This document shows positions 56,481 to 64,000 of a stretch of 64,000 nucleotides of DNA, in pieces (position 1 is the stretch's first letter; each line of letters starts with the position of its first letter). The stretch comes from Cheilinus undulatus (Eukaryota; Chordata; Actinopteri; Labriformes; Labridae), in contig NC_054869.1 in assembly GCF_018320785.1 (NCBI RefSeq), forward strand, positions 43,117,789 through 43,181,788. The letters run 5' to 3'. The position numbers and the translations under genes are program-made. The notes under the pieces were generated by a model. That model worked only from the letters and a program-made list of their open reading frames with translations, did no database searches and was not told where the DNA came from.

Positions 56481-57346
56481 AGCGAGGAGGAGCAGGACGG
56501 GGCCGCCGACACACTGACTGACACAATCTGTGAAGATAAAGATCACACTCATGAGAAAAAAATTTAATGGTTGCAGAATATTAATTTATTTGCAATTTTG
56601 TTGATCTCTTGGACTCCGAGGGGTTGCAAAAAAAGTTTTATCTTGCTATTTAAGAAGGTAATGAAATGTAATGAGGGGGGTGGATATTTGTAGGACTTTG
56701 CTGTCGAACATGGGCGGCAACAATCCTCATTTTTAGGCTTTGCGCATTGTGAAGTTTGGCTTCTTTTGTTGAATTTTTTTGACAAAAAAAGAAAACTACT
56801 TTGTGCACTCAAGGTTACGGTGTGAAGAGAATTACAGTGAATGCAATGAGCTCCCCCTCTCTGCCTTTTTATATACAAGAAGGAAAAGAAGGTTTTCATC
56901 CCTTTTATTAATGCTCTCTCCTCATAGGTCGATAAATCTGAGGCTTTGTCCTGGAAAAGACATAACTCATCTCTTATTGACAGCAAAAAGAGATAATTTT
57001 AAATTCTCTGACATTGACTCCGTATCAATCTACTTCAATTCTTGTTATTATTACATTGCATTAACTTTGGTACCATTCAGTGAGCTGAGCATGTGTCACC
57101 GCGTAAGTATATGCCCCAGAATTATTCGGAACAAGCCTTTGTCATGACTTACATGACAGACACATGACAGCAACAAAGAAACTGGAAAGTTTGAGCTCTA
57201 AGTGAGGAAAGATTGTCAAAATGAATGATACTTCTACGCTTTTTCAATACCACCAGTTTTAAACACAGTCTCCATTTATAAATGATTGAATATTACAAAA
57301 AAGTGCTGGGTTGCACCAGCTATGTTTAGCTCTACTTCAGAGATGA
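56481..57346 (+). other. gnaq: Proximal 3' UTR of gnaq
   Basis: It follows the TAG stop at 56478-56480. U-rich runs are present, but I see no AATAAA before the nested transposons that begin at 57347. The transcript therefore either uses a variant signal or continues through them; a conserved-looking candidate end lies near 60010. Confidence 0.5.
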
Positions 57347-57770
57347 TGAGTGTGTTTACAAGGACTTGAGTATCTTGGCTATGAGCCTTATCCTGGTTTT
57401 GATCTACTGTGTTTACATGAGCACAGAGAAACCTGGTTCTTTATATCTGTATACATCTTATGAATGTGAGACAAATTTAATTAACCACTTAGAAAGTTTA
57501 GCTGAGACTTTAACAGAGTTAAACAATCCTGCAAGTGAATTCATCCTCTGCATAACTGTCCCGAAAACAACTTGAGAAAAAGGGAGGTATGTGGAAACAC
57601 TGGTAGCTCAACAGTTACTTTGGAAAGAATACCAGAAGAGCTATCGTATCTACATTTCAGGTGTAGGTTATCTGGACAGACTTAGCAGGAAGCTTACCAT
57701 GTCTATTCAGCTTTGGCTTACAGGGCTTTGAACTCTCCCTAACCCATAGTATGAGCGACCATTCTCTGTC

Positions 57771-58470
57771 TTAAAGTCCCTGTAAGGTGAAATCCAAACT
57801 TTGTGTCTTAGCACACTAGATATGTTGGAATAAGGTTGCTATAAATGTGTGAAAACACTGAGATCTATGGTGACTGAGTCCGTTAGAAAGTTGTTAACCT
57901 CTTTCCTGGCTTGGTTTTATTTCAGCAGGGCAAATATCTGAGCCCATGACAATACCAATCTTGATTGTGAATTACCCCCCCCCCCCCCCCCCCGCCCCCC
58001 CCGCTACAATTCTGTAAAATCACAGTGCAGTTCATCTCAGTACAGTCTGTTGTTAACTGATGTCACTGCCTTGATTGAAAGTTAACAGCCAGCTACAAGC
58101 TGTTTTTGATCATTGTGTTTAAAGTAACATAACAGAGAGATTTGTACCAGAAAACAGTAAATTTAATCCTCAACTGTCTCTCTGCTCTGGCACAAAGCCA
58201 GGCAGCTGCACTGATCAGAAGCATTTCGTTTTATTTTAGAGGATCATATTTCTTCTGAGTGGGTGTGGCTTCAGCTCATTTAACTGACACGCCTACACCA
58301 TCCTAAGCAGATTTTACTGCCTCATTTTCACGATTTTAAAGCTTAATTTTATAAACTTCAAAATATTTTTCATGACTGAAATTTGGCCTGATTGTTTTAA
58401 CACAGTGGCCTGTCATACAATAAACCTAAAATAAAAATTTAAAAATTTTATCACTTTACAGGGACTTTAA
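57771..58470. mobile_element. Nested TTAA-flanked MITE containing a poly-C tract
   Basis: The ends read TTAA-AGTCCCTGTAAGGTGA and, inverted, TTAA-AGTCCCTGTAAAGTGA: 16-base inverted repeats with one mismatch, both flanked by TTAA. A TTAA target is typical of piggyBac and Kolobok elements; which one cannot be told without a transposase. The 19+8 base C tract at 57975-58002 lies inside. Inserted in the element at 57347-58669, so it is the younger. Confidence 0.75.
57975..58002. repeat. Poly-C tract (poly-G on the minus strand)
   Basis: Nineteen consecutive Cs, one G, then eight Cs. On the minus strand this is a G-run able to form quadruplex structures. The exact length is likely to vary between individuals and to be unreliable in sequencing. 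Confidence 0.9.
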
Positions 58471-58669
58471 ATGAGCAGTTTGATCAAAGTCCTGCCTGCC
58501 CAGGTATTCTGCTGTCAGAAAACAGGATACAGCGTATACATGGCACAGTATCCCGTTCTCCAGGTAGCAAAGCTGGGTTTCTAAAAACCGTATGTATGCA
58601 CAAATAGAAACTGGGACACTCAAAAACCTGACAGAATCTGGGATACTCAAGTCCATGTAAACACAGTCA

Positions 58670-60062
58670 ATGAGGCATAACAGGCAACAAACACTACAGT
58701 AAGAAAAATGCCTTTGATTGGTTAAAAACATCAGTCCTGTGAGCTAATCTTGGTTAGTTTGGACATTGCGTTCTAGTGGTTAAGATGAACCTTACGTCGC
58801 TGTTTTGCAACCAAACAATGGCACAACTTAGCCTACAACCTTACTAGTTTTGACATATTTGAAAGTTAGTGTGGACTGAACAGCCATACTTAAACTTAGC
58901 TGATGAAACAGGACACTGATCTTCAGCTGTAATTTTTACCCAAAGCTGCTGCAAATGAAGCAGAGAGCAGTGGCAGTCCATTCAAATTCAGGGGCAACAA
59001 ATTCAGATGTTTTTCGAGTATTTTTGGCTTTAAACGTACATTTATATTACTTATAAAAACACAGAAAGCAGAGGAGTGTACACTGCCCTGATTGCATTAA
59101 TATGATGACAACAGAAATGTGCAATTTTCAGAAATCAAAAACAAGAAATCCCTCAAAAAATTTCTTGCTGTGGTTTTGAAACGGCAATCAACATCATCTG
59201 ATTTTCACTAGTGTTATATCAAAGATCTAAATTGTGGTATTCTGACAACCCTAGAGTAAGCACACAGCGATCTCCGCTCCGTCAAGGAAACTGATGGAGC
59301 TTTTTGCTTCAAACAGACTGAAGGGAGGACAGGAGGTTATAATTTATGAGACAATGTTGTTAAATGATTATGTTCAACTGTGCCACATAAACGCTTTTTA
59401 TTACGGTAATATGTGTATTTATTGCCAATGCCAAAACGACGAACTCCACTTTGCGCTGTTTACTACTTAAACGAAAAGTGTTGACCAAGTTATTCCTGCC
59501 GTTTCTGAAGTATTAAAGTAAACAGTATCATCCCCGGCTAAAGTGACCAATCACAGCGTTAAGCAGGGCTGCGAATCCTCCAGTTGCAGCCTTGTCAATT
59601 TGATAGTTGAATCAATTACATGAAAGGGCAAAGTGTTGACATCAGTTTGTACCAAAGTAAGCCCTTCTCGTTTCTGATTGGCTGTTTTGATTTCAAACTC
59701 TCACTTTAAGTATGTTTTTGTATCAATTCCCATGAACACACGCCTGTAATTTACATTTTTTGAGGCATAGTGCAATTATGAATGCTATAATCATTGTACA
59801 TACATCTCTCTATATATATGGCAGCATCTTTGTTGGCTTTGTAATCATTACTTTTTTGGCAGATTGAATGTGCGGTATTGAAAATATGTATCTATGTAAT
59901 TGTATTGTATGTCTAATGGCTAATTCATTTTTTGGAAGAAAAATGTTATTTACACATTTGGTTTTGTTTCCTTTTCTAAAGAGAATGAATGTGGCGTGTT
60001 TTAACAGTAAAGAAACATTGATGAGAGTCAAAAGTTCATAAAGAGGAATATCAAAGTCCAAC
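58670..60062 (+). other. gnaq downstream region, possible distal 3' UTR end near 60010
   Basis: The last 270 bases have the texture of a vertebrate 3' UTR: TGTACATA (a Pumilio-type element) at 59796-59803, U-rich runs, and AGTAAA at about 60007-60012 as a possible variant poly(A) signal. If correct, the gnaq 3' UTR is about 3.5 kb and includes the nested transposons. This is inference. Confidence 0.3.
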
Positions 60063-60065
60063 AGC

Positions 60066-60540
60066 TAGGGCTGTCAAGATTAATCACATTAATTGCAATT
60101 AATTACATTCTGCAATTGGTGTTTCAAGAGTTTCAACAAACTATGTTTACACCACTGCAGCGTTGTTCTGCAGCCACAATGATCTAAGTCCACCACTGCT
60201 CCTAATGTCTCATTTTACGGTAAAAAACTCAAAGACAGCTCAGTAGACAAGTCAAGAGTCACCTGAACCATGTTATAAAACATTCACTTTTATTACTGTT
60301 CACTTATTTTCTTTTCAATCCAAAACAAGTTCCTTTTTAAGTATTCAATCTACATATAAAAGCAGGATTTTCAATCTGTAAGTTAGTTGTTTTAGTTTAA
60401 GACAGTAGGAAGATCCAAAAATGACACAAATGGTTTTAAATGCAAAATAATGGATGTTTTACCTGCCACAGGAGTGATTAATTGTGGTTAACTACAGAAA
60501 TCCTGATATTATTTAAAAATTGTCATCTTTTGACAGCCCT
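60066..60540. mobile_element. hAT-like MITE, 'agggctgtcaagattaat' family, copy 2
   Basis: The ends AGGGCTGTCAA and TTGACAGCCCT are exact inverted repeats. The interior matches the copy at 35350-35862 in order, with further internal deletion. No target duplication is evident. Confidence 0.75.
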
Positions 60541-61034
60541 TCTTACAACTCATGGATTACCAATATACTTCAAATCCAGGTTTGTTGTAGAATTACTGCA
60601 GACTCTCAAAAGGACAATATACTTCAAATCCAGGTTTATTGTAGAGACTTGTTTATAAAAAAAAAAAAAAAACTTGATCAAATCTTCAAGACTAATGTTA
60701 TGGTTTAATTTTGAAAGGTGGTACTTATATAAGCGTTAACTACTTTGATTATTATCGTATTTTGACATTGTATTTTTTCAAACTTTAGATGAGGATGAAA
60801 TTATTAGCTCACTATGAAAATTACATTTTGTATTTCCCAAAGTGCTGTTAAACAGAGCAAGGGTTGTTTTAGCACAACTTTTTCAAACATCCCAGTTTTA
60901 TTTTGGATTGTAACATTGTTTTACTTTGCACACAAAAACAAAATTATTTTACCCCCCCCAAAAAAAAAAAAAAAAAAAACACTACCAGGGTCAAAATAAG
61001 AACTGCTGAACCACAGCACAAACTGGTGCTGTGC

Positions 61035-62095
61035 ATCAATCAAGAACTTTATTTGTCCCCAATAGAGGTGATTCAGTGTGCAAAATATGGGGAGCATAAG
61101 TAACATACAAGCCACATAAAACGTGTAAAAGTACATAAAAACATGTAACCGCTCAATTTGACACAGTCAAGCACAAAGTACATAAAACGAGACAAATTGG
61201 AAACCCAATCAGGAAATTGATCAATTCATTTATCACACTGGCTGTCACAAAGTGAAATAGTGTAAAAAGCAACAACAACAACAACAAAAACTATCTCTTC
61301 CTACTGGAGTTGAGAAGAGAGATGGCAGCAGGAATAAAGGAGTGTTTGTATCTGTTGGTTTTGATTGGTGGAAGTCTGAGAAGGGAACCTGATGGACGAA
61401 GCTCAAATTGATGTAATGGATAAAAGCTGTCTGACAAGATAGACTTAGCCATGTTGTTCACCTTTTTGTTGTACAAATCCTGAAGAGGTTCCTGGGTCAA
61501 AACGATTATTTTACTGCAGACTCTCAAAAGGATATTTTTGTTTTTAATATTTAGGGATTGAAACCAACAGATCGAAGAAAAGGTGAGCACTGACTCAATA
61601 AAAGAGCGATAAAACATATTTAACAAAGACCTGTCAACCTGGAATGTAGCAAGCTTTCTGAGACAAAAGAGGCGCTGCTGGCTTTTCTTATTCACTGCGT
61701 TAATGTTATGCTCAAAAGTCAGTTTCTTATTGATTATAGTACCTAAGTACTTATAGGACTCCACCATTTTAATGTTCTGTCCATTAAATCAATCAACATG
61801 TCTTTTGTCTTGATCACATTAAGTGATAAGAAAGATTCCTGACACTAGGTTGTAAAATAATCAACAACAGTACCATGAGAGACTTCCTCACTGTTCAACA
61901 AGCTAACAATTACAGTATCGTCTGCAAACTTTAAAATATGTGGGTTTTCATATGTGCTCCTGCAGTCATTCCTATACATGATATAAAGAAGAGGAGAAAG
62001 AACATCCTCAGGGTGATGCTGTGCATTGATGTGCTTTAACTTTGTAGTGTTCAAAGCTTGTAAAACCAATTTCAAACTGAGGTTATCTTCCAATT
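61035..62095 (-). pseudogene. 5'-truncated LINE with reverse transcriptase C-terminal part
   Basis: The minus strand has two frames. 62093-61845 contains 'DVLSPLLYIMYRND' and 'ILKFADDTVIVSLLN', with the catalytic FADD intact. 61767-61291 has 'MVESYKYLGTIINKKLTFEH', 'QRLFCLRKLATFQVDRSLLN' and 'FYRSFIESVLTFSSICWF', to a stop. A frame break separates them. The 3' end at about 61035-61070 is 'ggggacaaataaagttcttg', like the tail at 5950-6015. It is of the L2/Rex1-like group common in fish; I cannot resolve which. Everything 5' of the palm domain is missing. Confidence 0.75.
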
Positions 62096-62579
62096 TACAC
62101 TAAATGTAAGAATTTCAGTAAGGGTCTGAGCTGTCACTTGAGAAAGAATCATGGCAAAAAACAAAAAAGAAATATTTACGTATTGATAGAGGTACTGATG
62201 TTTTTATAGATTCTAAAAAATCACTTCAAAGAAAACAAGTGTTTTGTGTAAAAGTAAGGACTAAAATATATGACATTTAAGTGACTAGAACTTGACTAAA
62301 ATGTTCTCAAGTTTTTGTCGACTAAAACCAGAAAAACTCTCAAGAGTGAAAATGACTAAACTGTGATTAAAACTAAAAGGCACTTTAATCTATAAACTAA
62401 TACTGAATTTAAAATAGTTGCCAAAATGAACACTGCAGGGGGCTAGAACTAACGTCACTGATCTTTGCATTGATTTGTATAACATCTGGGGGGGGGCCTT
62501 AATTGTCCTTCAGATATGTGTGGCCAGTATATAGGCTGGAAAATATAAATACTCACTGACAGTATTACACCAATAAGAT

Positions 62580-62750
62580 GGTGCATTCCTATTCATACAT
62601 GTTCACACGCACTGATGTAGCAGTGGGAGCAAATCTAGGGTTAAGCTTCCTGCCCAAGGACACATCAGACTGTGGCTGCAGGAGCTGGGGATCAAACCCC
62701 TAACTTTTTGTGGTTGACGACTGACTCTTCCAATGCTCCACAGCTTTCTA
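62580..62750. repeat. SINE-like dispersed repeat, second copy
   Basis: 'gtagcagtgggagcaaatct', 'cctgcccaaggacacatc', 'gctgcaggagctggggatca' and 'cgactgactcttcc' match 1780-2100 in order. The last part resembles an inverted tRNA-like B box. Confidence 0.55.
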
Positions 62751-64000
62751 TGTCAAAAAAGGAGGGCAGGCTGCAGAGTCAAGTCAAGTGAGATGCTCCA
62801 CAGCCATGTCACACTCAGTGGCATCTCTTTTGTGTGGGCCTTTTCACCCCTGGTAACACACCCAGAGGCCGGTGCTGGTTTTCGAACCCTTGGGACATCT
62901 ACAGCACGATCAGTTGCTCGTGGTGGGAATTTGTGCAACCATATGTGACTAAAACTTTTCAACAACTGAGGATACTTTAACACATGTCACAGAGGCCCTT
63001 TTGCATGGATATGAACATGGCGTGCCTTGAGATTTTGGCTTGATCTTAGGTGTGCTTTGGGCAAATGAAGTGTGAAAACCATTGCCCCAGGCCATGCTTT
63101 CCTGCCACATCCACCCCTTAGTGTGACCTAAAGGTGTGAACTTGGTTACTTTTTCAACAGAATATTTTCCCATGCCCCTGGTATTATGCAAGGACACCCA
63201 GAGCACTACCAGAGTTGTGTTAACCCTTCCAGTTACTCGATACATCTACCCTTACTTCAGCCTCAGTTTTCCACCCAAACATGCCCAGAAGTTATACATG
63301 TTTTTTCATGAGTGTATTTTGAGCCATTTAAAGTATTGGGTTAGAAAATAAATGCCTTAACTAAAAGTGACAAAATTAGTGACTAATAAAAGTCCCTGAT
63401 TTTTGTCTTGAAAAGACTAAAATGTGACTAAAACTAGAGAGTATTTTACTCTAAAGACCAAATTTATACTTAAAATAGCTGAGCACTAACAGCCTTTAGC
63501 GTGAGGATGCAGACCCAGGCTGGAGTCATTCATTCCCTCTTGGTTGGCCTTCCTGCCCCCTAATGGCCACTCGGAGACATGGCAGCCTATGGAAAGCTAC
63601 TTCCTCTTTCCAAGTGGCGATTGTTCCACAGATGTCCTCAACATCTTGCCGTACATTTGTGCTATATAGAAGTTTGCGTTGCACACAAAGTTGAAAAACG
63701 TGCCAATTTAAAAGACACATTTTCATGTTGTAGTTTAAAGTCACCATCCCTACTCTAACGCATCGTATCTCTTTTATAGAGTGTCTTACTAAAGGCATCT
63801 CTGATGGTCAAGTCACCACGGTGTGCCAGCTTTTATCCTCTTCTATTTACAGCTCGTGCCACGCCCTCCACAGTCCTCTACATAAAGTTCAACAAGTGTC
63901 CTCCTGTTCCAAAAAGCCCCAGCACCTTATCATAGAGGGACAGAGTCCAACGTCCTTAAAATCCTCCCTGGTCCTTATCCATTAAGAACAATCTTCAGAA
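62750..64000. other. Downstream intergenic DNA
   Basis: No supported gene. 'actaaaatgtgactaaaact' text at 63410-63440 and similar text at 62300-62380 belong to a dispersed 'ctaaaact' repeat. Frames of up to about 98 codons show no recognisable domains. Confidence 0.35.

Larger units (their letters stand above)
57347..58669. mobile_element. DNA transposon with 28-base inverted repeats
   Basis: Left repeat 57347-57374 and right repeat 58642-58669 agree at about 26 of 28 positions (both read TGA.TGTGTTTACA.GGACTT inward). No transposase frame is present; about half of the length is a second element inserted at 57771-58470. A TSD could not be fixed. Confidence 0.75.

Noticed and set aside
61291..61767. 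158-codon minus-strand frame as a host gene
   Set aside because: The residues are those of a LINE reverse transcriptase C-terminal region, and it is followed by a LINE 3' tail.

Overview
This window is vertebrate nuclear DNA, almost certainly from a ray-finned (teleost) fish and probably a percomorph. The evidence is the split genes with GT-AG introns, the many degraded Tc1/mariner, hAT-type, LINE and tRNA-derived SINE copies typical of fish genomes, and two genes whose exons I can reassemble in frame. There is no prokaryotic, CRISPR or viral content.

Layout: positions 1 to about 720 look like the 3' UTR of a plus-strand gene whose coding part lies outside the window (weak call). About 1.1-3.0 kb is a Tc1-like transposon interrupted by two SINE-like insertions. 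wdr31 runs on the minus strand from a promoter near 14.64 kb to a stop codon at 4561. It has nine coding exons plus a 5' non-coding exon and encodes 354 residues. From 14.65 to 21.6 kb is intergenic DNA, mostly transposon remains, including a Tc1-like element split by a hairpin-ended non-autonomous element. gnaq (G protein alpha-q) runs on the plus strand with seven coding exons from 22663 to 56480, 359 residues. Its 17 kb first intron and its introns 2, 4 and 6 are full of transposons. From 56.5 to 64 kb is the gnaq 3' UTR and downstream DNA, holding a transposon nested in another, a MITE and a truncated LINE.

The two genes are transcribed divergently, about 7 kb apart. No shared function is evident. 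WDR31 homologues have been linked to cilia and intraflagellar transport, and Gq couples receptors to phospholipase C-beta. The wdr31 promoter holds an exact 10-bp CLEAR/E-box palindrome and, about 30 bp away, an RFX/X-box-like site, which suits a ciliary gene.

The best candidate for something not well described is a family of hairpin-ended non-autonomous elements with TAACC/GGTTA ends. At least four copies are present. One is flanked by an exact 9-bp target duplication inside a Tc1 element, and two carry the same degraded coding segment that resembles the Q-motif region of a RecQ-like helicase. All boundaries were read by eye, without alignment software.
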